Source of the DNA: Micromonospora noduli
GTDB taxonomy: Bacteria > Actinomycetota > Actinomycetes > Mycobacteriales > Micromonosporaceae
Length of the DNA stretch: 64,000 nucleotides
NCBI RefSeq assembly: GCF_003264365.1
Contig: NZ_PYAK01000019.1
Location: forward strand, 41,197-105,196
Direction: 5' to 3'
The position numbers and the translations under genes are program-made. The notes below the pieces were generated by a model that saw nothing but the letters and a program-made list of their open reading frames with translations, was not told where the DNA came from and made no database searches. Below, in pieces: positions 1-9,099 of the stretch. Positions within the stretch are counted from its first letter, which is position 1; every line of letters begins with the position of its first letter.

Positions 1-304
1 GCCGCACCGAGACGGCACCTGCCGGGTCGATCCTGATCTCGCCGGCCGTGATCAGGTCGTCCGGTCCGAACGGCGCCCAGGCGAACGTCCACTGCCCGGC
101 GACGCAGCGGAACTGGCCGTACTCCCGGCCCTCGGGCGCGGTGTCGGTACGGACGACTTCGCCGCGCTCGTCGACGTGCTGGACCACGCAGTCGGCGCCC
201 TTCTGCGGCGGCTTCTCGGTCTGGGCCACGGCGGCGGAGGACATGGCCAGCACCGTCCCGCTGACCACCCCGATCACCGCGAGGCGGTGTGCCAAACGAC
301 TCAT
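1..304 (-). CDS. Exported protein of unknown function, 3' end outside window
   Basis: The reading frame opens at ATG 304 and runs off the left edge, so only the first 101 residues are visible. It begins MSRLAHRLAVIGVVSGTV, a short basic n-region followed by a hydrophobic stretch, with an Ala-rich end (SSAAVAQT) that fits a Sec signal-peptide cleavage site. The mature part has two cysteines (GADCVVQ and FRCVAG) that could form a disulfide outside the membrane. It lies 94 bp downstream of the SARP regulator on the same strand and may be its target or simply follow it. No family recognised. Confidence 0.6.
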   Translation of the reverse strand, partial: MSRLAHRLAVIGVVSGTVLAMSSAAVAQTEKPPQKGADCVVQHVDERGEVVRTDTAPEGREYGQFRCVAGQWTFAWAPFGPDDLITAGEIRIDPAGAVSVR

Positions 305-398
305 CGAACGCTCCATTCCTGGTGCGGAAGAAACTGGTGTCCGAAGAGTGGCGGGGCGCGCTGAAGCGGCCCGGAAACGGCGCTGAAAGCGGGGTACG

Positions 399-3173
399 TC
401 AGTGCAGCCGCGTGGCGTCGAGCTGGTCGAGGTCGGCGCGGATCGAGTCGGCGTCGGCATCGCCGAGCTCGTCGAGGATGGTCAGGGCTCGGCGCCACGC
501 GGCGCGGGTGGCGCCGAGGTCGCCGAGCGCCCGGTGGCTGCCGCCGAGGTTGACGTACGTGCTGGCTTCGGCGTACCGGTCGTTGACCTGCGTGAAGAGT
601 TCGAGGGCGTGCTCGTAGCAGGCGATAGCGCGCCGGTCGTCCCCGAGCTGGTGGTGGGCGTGGCCCAGGCTGTCCCAGGTGTCGGCCTGCCCCTGGACGT
701 CGTCCACCTCCTGCAACATCCGCAGCGCCTCGCCGCACGATTCAAGGGCGTGGTGGTAGTTGCCGAGCAGCGCTTCCTGCCAACCGACAGCGTTGAGGGT
801 GTACCCCTGCCCGGCCCGGTTTCCGGTCCCCCGGAACAGGGTCAGCGCCCGTCGGGAATGGCGCAGCGCCTGCTGGTGCTGCCCCTGCCGCTCGGCCAGT
901 TGACCAAGGTTCAGGCAGGTGTGCGCCCGTCCGGCGTCGTCGCCGACGTCGGTGAACAGATCGAGCGCGCGCCGCAGGTGGTCATCGGCCTCGTCGTACC
1001 GTCGGAGCCGGGAGCAGGCGAGACCGAGGCTGCGGTGCGCGTGGCCCTGCCCCGCCTGATCCCCGATGCGGGACGCGGCGGCCAGAGCGATCTGTTGCGT
1101 GCCGAGCCAGTCCTGCCAGTGCCCCTGCCGGTGCAGGAAGCCGGCCATTGCCCAGGCGAGCCGCCAGGCGTGTCCCTCGAACCCGGACCGCGCCGCGAGC
1201 GGTACCGCGGCGAGCAGGACGGGGACCTCCGTGGTGAACCACGACGCGGCGGCCGAGCGGCTCCTGGGACGCTCCGGCGTCACACCCGCCCGGGGTGGCG
1301 GGAGGCTGATCGCGCTGAAGTGCGGGTGCAGTGCCAGGTCGGCGGCGTGGGCGGTGTGCAGGCAGTGGTCGAGCAGCCGGTGAATGGCGGCCCGACGCTC
1401 GGCCGGCGGCTCGGATTCGTCGGCGAGGCTGGCGGCGTACGCGCGCAGCAGGTCGTGGAACGCGTAGCGCCCGTACGTGTGCTCGGTGAAGAGGTTCGCC
1501 CGGGTCAGCTCGGTGAGCAGGGGGCCTGTCGCCTGCCCGTCGACGCCGGCCAGGCTGGCCACGGCGGGGGCGGAGACGTCCGGGCCGGGGTGCAGGCTCA
1601 GCAGTCGGAACAGCCGGGCCGCGGGTGGGCTGAGCGTCCGGCACGACCAGGAGAAGACCGCCCGTACGTCGGTGGCCTCGTCGCCTGCCCGGAAGGCGTC
1701 CAGGTCGCCCAGTTCGCCGGCGACGGCGGCCAACGAGAAGTGCCGGTTGGTGGCGGCTCTGGCGGCCACGATGGCCAGGGCGATGGGCAGCCGCGCGCAC
1801 CGGTCGGCGATGGTGTCGGCCGCGGCGGGTTCGGCGGCGACCTGGCGTTCCCCGAGCCGGCGGACCAGCATGTCGCGGGCTTCGCCGGGGCTCAGCAGGT
1901 CGAGGGGCACCGGTTGGGCGCTTTCGGTGACGACCAGCGGAATGAGCTGGTCGCGGCTGGTGACGATGGCGAGGCAGTCCGGTGAGCCGGGCAGCAGCGG
2001 CCGGACCTGTTCCGCGTCGCGGGCGTTGTCCAGCACCACCAGCAGTCGCTTGCCCGCCACCGTCGTGCGGTACAAGCTCACCATCGCGTCCGGGTCGCGG
2101 GGCATCCGGGCCACCGGAACGCCGAGCGCCTCCAGGAAGCCGTGCAGCGCTCGCGCCGGTTCGGTCGGTGTGGCCGCCGGGTCGAAGCCGCGCAGGTTGA
2201 CGTAGAGCTGCCCGTCGGGGAAGCGTTCGGCCGCACGGTGCGCCCAGTGCACGGCGAGGGCGGTCTTGCCGACGCCGGCGGTCCCGGACACCACGACGGC
2301 GCCGCCCCGGTCGACCAGCGCGTCGAGGGCGGCCAGCTCCCCGTCGCGTCCGGTGAACGTGGGTACGGGGGGAGGCAGTTGCGCCGCGACCCGCATCGGT
2401 GCCGCCGCGGCCGGTGCGGCGATCGCGGTGTCCTGGCGCAGGATGGCGCACTCCAGGTCACGTAGCCGCGGACCCGGGTCGAGGCCGAGGTTCTCCCGCA
2501 GGTTGTCGCGCAGCCGCCGGTACGTGGCGACCGCCTCCCCCTGTCGGCCGTCGCGGTACAGGGCGAGCATCAGCTGCGCGTGCAGGTGCTCGTCGAAGGG
2601 GTGCTGTCGGACCAGCCGTTCCAACCCGGGGACGAGGCCGGCGTGCTCACCGACGGACAGCCGGGCCTCGGCGAGCGATCGTTCGGCCTCCAACCGTAGG
2701 CGTGCCAGGTGTTCCGCCTGCTCCTCGAGCCAGGCCGACCCGGCCACGTCGGCCAGCGGTGGGCCCCGCCACAGGGCCACAGCGGCCGTCAGGTGCCTCA
2801 CCTGCTCGTTGCGGTCCGTCGAGCGCCGGGCCAGCTCGATGAGGCGCTCGGCGGCCTGGACATCCGTGGAGTCCGGCCCGGTGTCGAGCAGATATCCGGG
2901 CTGGCGCGCGACGATCGACAGGGGCTCGCCGAGGACCGCGCGTAGGTAGGAGACGTGGCGTTGCAACGTGTTCGCCGCGGTGGCCGGTAGCTGATCGCCC
3001 CAGACCACGTCGATGAGCCGGTCGATGCTGACGACACGGCCCGCGTGCAACGCCAACGTGGCCAGTACCGCCTTGCGGCGCACGCCGTTCACCGCCTGTG
3101 AACTGCCGGCGACGACCACCTCCACCGGCCCGAGCAGCCTGACGCGAACGCCCGTACCAACCATCGAAATCAC
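399..3173 (-). CDS. SARP/AfsR-family regulator with NB-ARC ATPase and TPR repeats
   Basis: This is a 924-residue regulator with the AfsR layout. An OmpR-type winged-helix DNA-binding domain covers about residues 8-100 (VRLLGPVEV at its start). The bacterial transcriptional activation domain follows at about 105-250. An NB-ARC/AP-ATPase domain has its P-loop GTAGVGKTAL at 297-306. The C-terminal third holds tetratricopeptide repeats (for example ADDHLRRALDLF, ALRHSRRALTLF). SARP proteins of this size activate secondary-metabolite or developmental genes; the ATPase and TPR parts sense an unknown signal. It is transcribed away from the membrane-protein gene at 3324 across a 150-bp gap. An alternative start is the Met at residue 4. 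Confidence 0.9.
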   Translation of the reverse strand: MISMVGTGVRVRLLGPVEVVVAGSSQAVNGVRRKAVLATLALHAGRVVSIDRLIDVVWGDQLPATAANTLQRHVSYLRAVLGEPLSIVARQPGYLLDTGPDSTDVQAAERLIELARRSTDRNEQVRHLTAAVALWRGPPLADVAGSAWLEEQAEHLARLRLEAERSLAEARLSVGEHAGLVPGLERLVRQHPFDEHLHAQLMLALYRDGRQGEAVATYRRLRDNLRENLGLDPGPRLRDLECAILRQDTAIAAPAAAAPMRVAAQLPPPVPTFTGRDGELAALDALVDRGGAVVVSGTAGVGKTALAVHWAHRAAERFPDGQLYVNLRGFDPAATPTEPARALHGFLEALGVPVARMPRDPDAMVSLYRTTVAGKRLLVVLDNARDAEQVRPLLPGSPDCLAIVTSRDQLIPLVVTESAQPVPLDLLSPGEARDMLVRRLGERQVAAEPAAADTIADRCARLPIALAIVAARAATNRHFSLAAVAGELGDLDAFRAGDEATDVRAVFSWSCRTLSPPAARLFRLLSLHPGPDVSAPAVASLAGVDGQATGPLLTELTRANLFTEHTYGRYAFHDLLRAYAASLADESEPPAERRAAIHRLLDHCLHTAHAADLALHPHFSAISLPPPRAGVTPERPRSRSAAASWFTTEVPVLLAAVPLAARSGFEGHAWRLAWAMAGFLHRQGHWQDWLGTQQIALAAASRIGDQAGQGHAHRSLGLACSRLRRYDEADDHLRRALDLFTDVGDDAGRAHTCLNLGQLAERQGQHQQALRHSRRALTLFRGTGNRAGQGYTLNAVGWQEALLGNYHHALESCGEALRMLQEVDDVQGQADTWDSLGHAHHQLGDDRRAIACYEHALELFTQVNDRYAEASTYVNLGGSHRALGDLGATRAAWRRALTILDELGDADADSIRADLDQLDATRLH

Positions 3174-3323
3174 CGAATCAAACTAACGTCCCCAGCCCAG
3201 CAAACTCGATCTATTCGTCGCGTAATGGACACGATCGACCTCGCTCCTGCGGGGACGCCAGCGGGCAGCGCGCACGGGCCTCGGGAGCTAACCTCTAGCG
3301 CACTACGGCAGGGAGGTGCGCCG

Positions 3324-4184
3324 GTGAGCCAACGGCTACGGCGCGGCGCGCTGATGCTGCTCGGTGCGGTGTTGCTGGGCACTGTCGGCCTGAGCCTCGG
3401 CACCTGGTACGGCGGTCGCGGCGTCACACCGCCCAACGACGACCAGGCACAGAGTGTGGCGGCGCAACTGCTTCCTGGTGCGGTGCCGGGCGATTCGGGT
3501 CAGGTCGTGCATGGCTACCGGTGGGGAGTCCATCTCGCTGCCGACGACCTGGGCTCGGGCCGGGCGTCCTTCTGGTACGACGATGGTGACGACTGTGGGC
3601 TCTCCGAGCAGTTCCGGCGCAGCGCCGGGACGCAGGGGTGGCAGGGCCTCCGCCGCGTTCCTGGCTACCTGTGTGACGGCTGGCGGGCTGAGCGCGACGG
3701 ACTGACTGTCGCGCTCGAATACTCTGCGAGCGGGACGGAGCTGACCATCGCACCGGCCGCGCCCGGCACGTTCCTACTCAGCACTGTCGCTGGCACTCTC
3801 GCCGGTGCCGCAGCCGGCGCGGCGCTGTTCGGGTGGGTGGCACGGCGACGTCGACCCGTACCCCTGCTGGTCTGCACCCTGGTGACGGTTGGCCTCCTCC
3901 CGGGTGTCGCCCTGACCTGGACGGTCCTGGGCCTGGGCATCGTCGCCGAGCCGGTCTGGCCCGTCTGGCCCGCTCTCGCTCCCCTGCTGGTGCCCCTGTG
4001 GCTCGTTCTCCTCCTGGTCGGCGTGTATGCCTTCCCGAAACGCGAGACCGAGACCGACCCCAGCTCTCGGGTCACGGTGGTGGTGGTGGTGGTGAGCGTC
4101 GCGTGCGCCCTGGCCCCCGTGGTGATGGCCGCCGCGCTGCTGTTCATGTTCGTTGGAGCGCAGCCCGCTCAGGAGTGGCCGTAG
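3324..4184 (+). CDS. Multi-pass membrane protein, unknown function
   Basis: A 286-residue protein. I place the start at GTG 3324 because GGGAGG (3311-3316) lies 7 bases before it; a longer frame from 3225 lacks a ribosome site. There is one N-terminal membrane helix (LMLLGAVLLGTVGLSLG), an extracytoplasmic domain of about 110 residues with two cysteines (DDCGLSEQF, GYLCDGW), then four hydrophobic segments in the C-terminal half. The exposed domain between helices suggests sensing or binding outside the cell, but no family was recognised. It is divergent from the SARP gene. Confidence 0.65.
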   Translation: MSQRLRRGALMLLGAVLLGTVGLSLGTWYGGRGVTPPNDDQAQSVAAQLLPGAVPGDSGQVVHGYRWGVHLAADDLGSGRASFWYDDGDDCGLSEQFRRSAGTQGWQGLRRVPGYLCDGWRAERDGLTVALEYSASGTELTIAPAAPGTFLLSTVAGTLAGAAAGAALFGWVARRRRPVPLLVCTLVTVGLLPGVALTWTVLGLGIVAEPVWPVWPALAPLLVPLWLVLLLVGVYAFPKRETETDPSSRVTVVVVVVSVACALAPVVMAAALLFMFVGAQPAQEWP

Positions 4185-4222
4185 GCTTGCCTCTCGCCCA
4201 CGAGTCGCCAATGGAGAGCGCT

Positions 4223-4855
4223 GTGACCACACGTAACGGCAAGGTGATCGTCGACCAGACCATCTCCGCCGACGGGTACTCGGCCGGGCTCAACCAAACC
4301 GAGGAACGCCCGTTCGGCGACGACGGCGGTGACGGCTGGGGCCGTGGGCTGCACGCCTGGATGTTCGACGCCGCTGAGGAGAACCAGGCCGAGCTCGACC
4401 AGACCACACTCGCCTCAGCGGTCATCATGGGGCGCAACATGTTCGGCCCCGTGCGCGGCGAGTGGGATCGGCAGTGGAACGGCTGGTGGGGTGACAACCC
4501 GCCCTTCCACAAGCCGGTGTTCGTGCTCACCCACCACCCGCGCGAGCCACAGCCGATGGAGGGCGACACCACCTTCCACTTCGTCACCGACGGAATCGAG
4601 TCGGCGCTCGCGCAGGCACGCGCGTCGGCCGGTGGCGGCGACATCCTGATCCACGGCGGCGCGACCACCATCAACCAGTACCTCGCCGCCGGTCTGGTCG
4701 ACGAGCTGCGGCTGCACATCGTGCCGCTCACCCTCGGCACCGGTGTGCGGCTGTTCGAGGGCGTCCCGCCGCTGAACCTCGAACAGATGACGGCGCGTGC
4801 AGCGAGCACGGTCCTGCACGTCACCTACCGCGTTCTCGTCACTCCTTCTCGGTAG
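4223..4855 (+). CDS. Dihydrofolate reductase family protein (RibD C-terminal-like)
   Basis: A 210-residue protein of the RibD-C/DHFR superfamily, common in actinomycetes as stand-alone NADPH-binding reductases of unknown substrate. Typical features are the N-terminal strand KVIVDQTISADGY, the segment ASAVIMGRNMFGP, PVFVLTHHPRE, the glycine-rich GGGDILIHGGATTINQYL near residue 150, and the ending strand DELRLHIVPLTLGTGVRLFE. The start is set at GTG 4223 with GGAGAG at 4213-4218; ATG 4211 is in frame but has no ribosome site. It is not a dedicated folate enzyme, because no thymidylate or folate genes lie nearby. Confidence 0.85.
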   Translation: MTTRNGKVIVDQTISADGYSAGLNQTEERPFGDDGGDGWGRGLHAWMFDAAEENQAELDQTTLASAVIMGRNMFGPVRGEWDRQWNGWWGDNPPFHKPVFVLTHHPREPQPMEGDTTFHFVTDGIESALAQARASAGGGDILIHGGATTINQYLAAGLVDELRLHIVPLTLGTGVRLFEGVPPLNLEQMTARAASTVLHVTYRVLVTPSR

Positions 4856-4912
4856 CCTGCCCGACGAGCCGGCGGAGAGCCGTAGCGGCAGAGTCGTACG
4901 ACGGAGGATGCG

Positions 4913-5365
4913 TTGTCTGCTATCGCGTCACTGACAGTGGTCCCCAGGGACAGCATCACCGAGCTGGCCCGCCTGGCCCGCACATCGCCGTCGTCGTTCC
5001 GCGCGTACCTGGCCGAACACGGGAGCAGGGCGCGGCAGGAGTACGACTGGTCCGGCTACTGCATGCTGTACGTCCTTACCTATCTGGAGGAGCGCGGCAT
5101 CGACCTGGACCAGTCGGAGTTCAATGCCGAGTCAGAGGCCATCAACAGCGCGTACGGCCTGACCACACTCATCACTCCAGCACCAGGGTTACTGGATCAG
5201 CTCGACCCCGGCGCGCATCGCGAGGAGGAGCTGGTTGCCCACTTCGAGGAGATGGGGATGGACTTCGAGGAGAGCGGCGCGGCCGGTCTGGACACGCTGA
5301 GGCTGTTGCGTGACAGCATCTCCGAACTCCGCGACGACCAGGTGTTGCTGCTCAACCTCGGCTGA
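4913..5365 (+). CDS. Small acidic cytoplasmic protein, unknown function
   Basis: A 150-residue protein read from TTG 4913, supported by GGAGG at 4903-4907 with 5 bases of spacing. It has no signal peptide or membrane segment and is rich in Asp and Glu in its C-terminal half (HREEELVAHFEEMGMDFEE). The aromatic segment YDWSGYCMLYVLTYLEERG near residue 45 looks like a folded core. It is probably single-domain and helical. Its setting among other orphan small genes resembles loci of immunity-like proteins, but nothing in the sequence proves that role. Confidence 0.6.
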   Translation: MSAIASLTVVPRDSITELARLARTSPSSFRAYLAEHGSRARQEYDWSGYCMLYVLTYLEERGIDLDQSEFNAESEAINSAYGLTTLITPAPGLLDQLDPGAHREEELVAHFEEMGMDFEESGAAGLDTLRLLRDSISELRDDQVLLLNLG

Positions 5366-5464
5366 GGTCGACTCATCCAGGCGGTGTCACCACCGCGGAA
5401 TGGGTTGGCAGGGCCTGGCCGTGGTGTGGCAGGGTGCTCGTCATGACTCAGCCCCGAAAGGTCC

Positions 5465-5896
5465 ATGGCGCGTAGGTCACCTGGTGCGCTGCGCGCACTG
5501 TTGAAGTCGGCCGGGCGGAATGCGGGCAAGCTCCGCCCCATCGATGGTCTGTCGAACGGCGCGAACGCGGCGATCGTCAGGCTCGAAGGCACCCATCCGG
5601 GTTTCGTTCCGGTAGCGACCGCGCTGGCCGGCTACCGTCGCGCCATTCGACGCTCGGGACGGTGGCTGGATCTAGGGGATGACTGTCCCTGTCCGGGTTG
5701 CGATGTGTTGCACCAGCGAGACGTCCTGGGCGACGCGATGCGCCGACTGCCAACGGCCGCCTCCCGTGAGTTGCGACGTGTCGTCGACCCGCTGGACGAG
5801 GAGTTTCTCCGGAAGACGCTGCCCGACCCCCGAGCTGCCGAGCTGAGTCCGTGGCACGCGCAGGCGTGGTGGCGGCAACGGATGAGGGATCGGTGA
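5465..5896 (+). CDS. Conserved-looking small basic protein with CxCPGC cluster
   Basis: A 143-residue protein starting at ATG 5465 with AAAGG a few bases upstream. The N-terminus is Arg/Lys rich (MARRSPGALRALLKSAGR). The centre contains DDCPCPGCDVL followed by a histidine (LHQRD), a compact Cys/His cluster that could bind zinc. The C-terminal part is helical and charged (SRELRRVVDPLDEEFLRK) and ends in a Trp-rich stretch (SPWHAQAWWRQRM). There is no signal peptide. I do not recognise a family. The 230 bases after it, to the next gene, show nothing recognisable. Confidence 0.6.
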   Translation: MARRSPGALRALLKSAGRNAGKLRPIDGLSNGANAAIVRLEGTHPGFVPVATALAGYRRAIRRSGRWLDLGDDCPCPGCDVLHQRDVLGDAMRRLPTAASRELRRVVDPLDEEFLRKTLPDPRAAELSPWHAQAWWRQRMRDR

Positions 5897-6126
5897 CGGC
5901 AGCAAGGGCTGGTACGGCAGCCGCAAGCCGGTTTGGCTCATGCGGCGGCGTCCCTCCTGGCCCACGCGTTCGAGTCCGGCCACGGCCAGCGCACCGCACT
6001 CAATCTTCTACGGGGCCACCTACGAGGTGGAGCATTCAGCGCACCCGCGAGCAGAGCCAGGGTGACCCATAGGTGTAGAGCCAACGCCTGCGACGTGGTG
6101 GCATCGACCGTTGTAGGGTGCGTGCC

Positions 6127-6543
6127 GTGGGATATTCGGTGATGCCCTCAGGCCGTCTGAACCTCCCGGAGTCGGAGGACACCGCTGCGGTCGCCGCTGT
6201 CCAGGCCGCCCTGGCTGAACGCGGTGGTTGGTACAGGCCGGGTGAGTTTCCGTCGGATGGCACGCTGGTCGACCTGGCGGATCCGGCCAGGGCCACAATC
6301 GTCCGCGACGGAGACTGGATCGAGTTCGGTTACGACGACGAGGGCGACCCCAAGTGGTCGAACCAGACAACGGCCTTCTACGTCGCGATTGCGCCGTTCG
6401 TTCGCTCGGGAACCGTCCAGATCGAGGGCGAGGACGGCGCCCGCTGGTCGTACACCTACGCGGACGGGCAGATCACCCAACAGGGTTGGAACGGTTGGGA
6501 TGGGTCCATCGAGCCGTTCGGCGAGTATGTGGACCACCCGTAA
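6127..6543 (+). CDS. Small soluble protein, unknown function
   Basis: A 138-residue protein. In-frame GTG codons occur at 6118, 6127 and 6139; I chose 6127 (GYSVMPSGRLNLPES follows) because TTGTAGGG lies just upstream, but the start is uncertain. The sequence alternates beta-like and aromatic segments (WIEFGYDDEGDPKWSNQT, ARWSYTYADGQIT, GWNGWDGSIEPFG) without membrane segments. It is convergent with the kinase gene whose stop is 6 bases away. No family recognised; the tryptophan-rich acidic make-up is seen in many small immunity-type proteins. Confidence 0.6.
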   Translation: MGYSVMPSGRLNLPESEDTAAVAAVQAALAERGGWYRPGEFPSDGTLVDLADPARATIVRDGDWIEFGYDDEGDPKWSNQTTAFYVAIAPFVRSGTVQIEGEDGARWSYTYADGQITQQGWNGWDGSIEPFGEYVDHP

Positions 6544-6549
6544 GCGCTG

Positions 6550-7254
6550 TCACTCACCGGCCGCCAGGACTTCGGAGTCTCCTTGCCGGGCAGTCTCCCA
6601 GCCCGGCCGCTGGGGCTCGTCGTTGTGCACGACGATGTCGGCGTACTGGGTCGGGCGGGCCGTAGCGAAGTAGAGCTGCTGCGAGGGGATGTAACGCTCG
6701 CGCCAACGCCGTTCGATGTCGGCCCGGGTTGACACCCGGCACTCTCGGATCACGGCACGCTCCACGGTCCTCTCCAGTGCCGTCGACACGAAGATGCGCA
6801 GGTCCCACCGATCAATCAGTTCCGGGCGCAGGAGGAAGACGCCGTCGAAGACGAGCACGGCGTCGGCCGGGGCGGCCGTGACCGGCGGGGACAGCGCGGC
6901 ATCCGTTGTGCGGTCGTAGACCGCGGGTTGGAAGCGCCGATCTCCGCCCGGCCCGAGCGGATCGAGCAGAACCCGGTTCAGCGCCTCGTAGTCGTGGGTG
7001 TCGTGGTAGCAGCCTTCGGCCGAGTACTCGCCGCGCGGATAGCGCTGAGCCCGGGGAAAGAGGAAATCGTCGATCGTGGCGCGGATGACATGGCGGCCCT
7101 GTTCACGCAGGACGGCGGCCAACTCGTCGGCGAGGGTGGTCTTGCCGGCGGCGGGCGGCCCGTCGACGGCAACCCGCGTCGGGTGGGCGACAGTGACGGA
7201 GCCAACCGCCTCAGCCAAGCGCCCGAGCAACTCGTCGCGTGTGCCTTGAACCAT
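6550..7254 (-). CDS. Uridine kinase-like P-loop phosphotransferase
   Basis: A 234-residue P-loop kinase of the uridine kinase/phosphoribulokinase fold. The Walker A motif DGPPAAGKTT lies at residues 31-40. An acidic strand ATIDDFLFPRAQRY follows, as in uridine kinases where an Asp sits in the nucleoside pocket. The Walker B-like strand VLVFDGVFLLRPEL is near residue 130, and the lid region REC/RWRERYIPSQQLYF is Arg rich. The true substrate may be a nucleoside or another small alcohol; stand-alone proteins of this type are often annotated only as uridine kinase. The start ATG 7254 opens the domain directly. Confidence 0.8.
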   Translation of the reverse strand: MVQGTRDELLGRLAEAVGSVTVAHPTRVAVDGPPAAGKTTLADELAAVLREQGRHVIRATIDDFLFPRAQRYPRGEYSAEGCYHDTHDYEALNRVLLDPLGPGGDRRFQPAVYDRTTDAALSPPVTAAPADAVLVFDGVFLLRPELIDRWDLRIFVSTALERTVERAVIRECRVSTRADIERRWRERYIPSQQLYFATARPTQYADIVVHNDEPQRPGWETARQGDSEVLAAGE

Positions 7255-7342
7255 GTCCTGCCCCCTTCCTCACGTGGACCGCCCGACTGTCGGGCCGGAT
7301 TTGAACCCCATCGAAGTCGGTCACATCACGTAGGGTCTCCCG

Positions 7343-7984
7343 ATGGTCGCACGGTTCCTGGCGTACCTCCGCCCGCCGCTTGTCGTCTGCGGACACCTGG
7401 TTGCCCTGGTGTTGCTCGTCCTGGACGCACGCCGTGAATGGAGTGCGTACGGGCTTGTCATGCTCATCCTGTTGCTTGGTGCGCTTGCCGTGATACCAGC
7501 GGCGTTGGTCGACTCGCCGGGGTTCCGGCTGGTCAGCCTGGTCACACAGACCGTCGGAGCCGGCGTCGTCGCGTTGGCTCTCCATGACTCGGCCGACAAG
7601 CGGGCTCTCTGGGTGTACGCGCTGTCAGCCCTGGTGGCGGTGATGTCACCGGCCAGCCGGCCAGGGCTTGGCCGGACGACCGTCATCGGCGTGGGGACGG
7701 CAGTGGTCCTCGCCATCGGCGTGTCGGCTCCAGCCCTGGCCTGGGGTGGTCGTCAGCCCGAGGCGATGGTTTGTGTGCGGCAGGGGCAGTCCGCTGAGGA
7801 GCTGGTGCGCGAGAGCCACCGCTTCGACCCGGATCAGGTGGTTGCGGGCTTCGGGTCAGAAGGGCCGCAAGCGCCGTGCCTGGAGGTGCTGTTCGATCCC
7901 GGTGCCACCGCTGGCGACGCCGACGACGTCGTCCGCCGCTACTCCACAGACCCGAGGGTCTCGTCCGTCAGCCGGACCCGCTGA
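7343..7984 (+). CDS. Membrane protein with C-terminal extracytoplasmic tail
   Basis: A 213-residue protein from ATG 7343. About five hydrophobic segments fill the first 135 residues (PPLVVCGHLVALVLLVL, GLVMLILLLGALAVIPAAL, TTVIGVGTAVVLAIGVSA among them). The last 75 residues are soluble and carry two cysteines (MVCVRQG, APCLEVLFD). That tail (DPGATAGDADDVVRRYSTD, then PRVSSVS) loosely resembles the small exposed domains of FtsX-like proteins, but there is no matching partner. Function unknown. Confidence 0.65.
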   Translation: MVARFLAYLRPPLVVCGHLVALVLLVLDARREWSAYGLVMLILLLGALAVIPAALVDSPGFRLVSLVTQTVGAGVVALALHDSADKRALWVYALSALVAVMSPASRPGLGRTTVIGVGTAVVLAIGVSAPALAWGGRQPEAMVCVRQGQSAEELVRESHRFDPDQVVAGFGSEGPQAPCLEVLFDPGATAGDADDVVRRYSTDPRVSSVSRTR

Positions 7985-8021
7985 CACTGAGCGCACAGGT
8001 ACGCCGGACCTCTGGCCGGCG

Positions 8022-8380
8022 CTACCCCTCCGCCGGCAAGTCGTGAAACCACCGGCGGACGAGGCGGGTACCAGCAACAGGCCGACGATTACTGCCGCAG
8101 CAACGATCTGCAGCAGCCCTGACGCACCAGCCTCGGTGATCGTGACGACGCCGTACCCCACGCTGACAATCGAGAAAACGGTCGTCCAAAACCGGGCCCG
8201 CCCGCTCCCACGCCACAGGCCGTAAGCCAACGCCAGGAGAAGAAGTACGCCTATCAACCCGGTGGCCACGGATGGACCATCTGCAAACATCATCGAGGCC
8301 GGGTTGGCGGCGCCCACAAGCAAAATCACGGCGGCGACGGCGACCGGCACAGGAACGCGTCGCTGACTCTGCTCGATCAT
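8022..8380 (-). pseudogene. Small four-helix membrane protein with probable 1-base frameshift
   Basis: Reading from ATG 8380 gives MIEQSQRRVPVPVAVAAVIL and about four membrane helices ending at GLLLVPASS. Beyond that point the open frame continues antisense through the 3' end of the gene at 7343-7984 to 7856, giving an unlikely Cys/Arg/Gly-rich tail. A single base change of frame near 8055-8062 restores RRWFHDLPAEG and a stop at 8022, just clear of the neighbour. LVPASSRRWF is a typical end for small actinobacterial membrane proteins. The length of 359 bases fits one missing base from 120 codons. It may be a real mutation or a sequencing error. Confidence 0.5.
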
Positions 8381-8663
8381 CGGCTCATGGTAGGCGTCGT
8401 TCACACGGTTCACGACGGCAGCAAGGGTAGGGCGTTCAGGGGCCGCGAGGGATAGGAGCCTGCGCCGCCCAAGTCGCCCAAGTTGTGCCACCTCTGACGG
8501 CCGTCCTGCTCGGTAAATGCAGTCAGCAGGTCCAGGTAGCGGCGACGTTCCCGGCGTACGCCCTCTGGAACTCGTGCGGACTGGATGCGGGCAGTGCCGT
8601 TGGCGCGGGGGGCCCGAAACATCGGCTTGGGATCTGTCGATACCCAGCTGTAGCGTTCTGCCA

Positions 8664-9017
8664 GTGGGACGGCTAGTGGACCGGCACCGTGATCTCGCAG
8701 GGTGGTTGGTGACGCCGCTGTTCACCCTGGTAGCCGCTCCAGTGTTGGCCTGCCTCGTCGGGGTGTTGGGAAGCCTCGGGGACCACAACGGCCCACCGGC
8801 GCTGTGCAAGGAGGCCATGGCGGAGAACATGTGCGAGGAGACCAGCCTCGGGGTGGTCGGCGTACATGTGGTCATCTCAGGCGTCATGTGGTTGCTGCTC
8901 TGGGTCATCCCGTGGTGGCGAGGCCTTCGCACGGTGCGCGTTCTGCTGGCCGTCGCTGCGACCGTCGTTCTCGTACTCCTACCAGTGCGGATGTTCAACT
9001 GGTTCTCGCAAACCTGA
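8664..9017 (+). CDS. Small membrane protein with two extracytoplasmic cysteines
   Basis: A 117-residue protein. The start is uncertain; GTG 8664 is used because it precedes the first membrane helix (WLVTPLFTLVAAPVLACLVGV) by about 14 residues, and GTG 8676 is equally possible. Two more hydrophobic segments follow (VVISGVMWLLLWVI and VLLAVAATVVLVLLPVRM). The loop between helices one and two has PALCKEAMAENMCEE, a cysteine pair spaced for a disulfide. No family recognised. Confidence 0.5.
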   Translation: MGRLVDRHRDLAGWLVTPLFTLVAAPVLACLVGVLGSLGDHNGPPALCKEAMAENMCEETSLGVVGVHVVISGVMWLLLWVIPWWRGLRTVRVLLAVAATVVLVLLPVRMFNWFSQT

Positions 9018-9099
9018 CAATCGCGCGTCGCCGAATGGCTGATCATCCGCGTGCCGGCCTACAGCGGGCTGCGCTGGCCGTTGCTTGCTGACCGGCCGC

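Noticed and set aside
8410..8622. 70-codon minus-strand frame with plausible protein-like stretch (RRERRRYLDLLTAF)
   Set aside because: There is no ribosome site at its ATG, no family resemblance, and a low-complexity end. I could not support it as a gene, though it may be a remnant.
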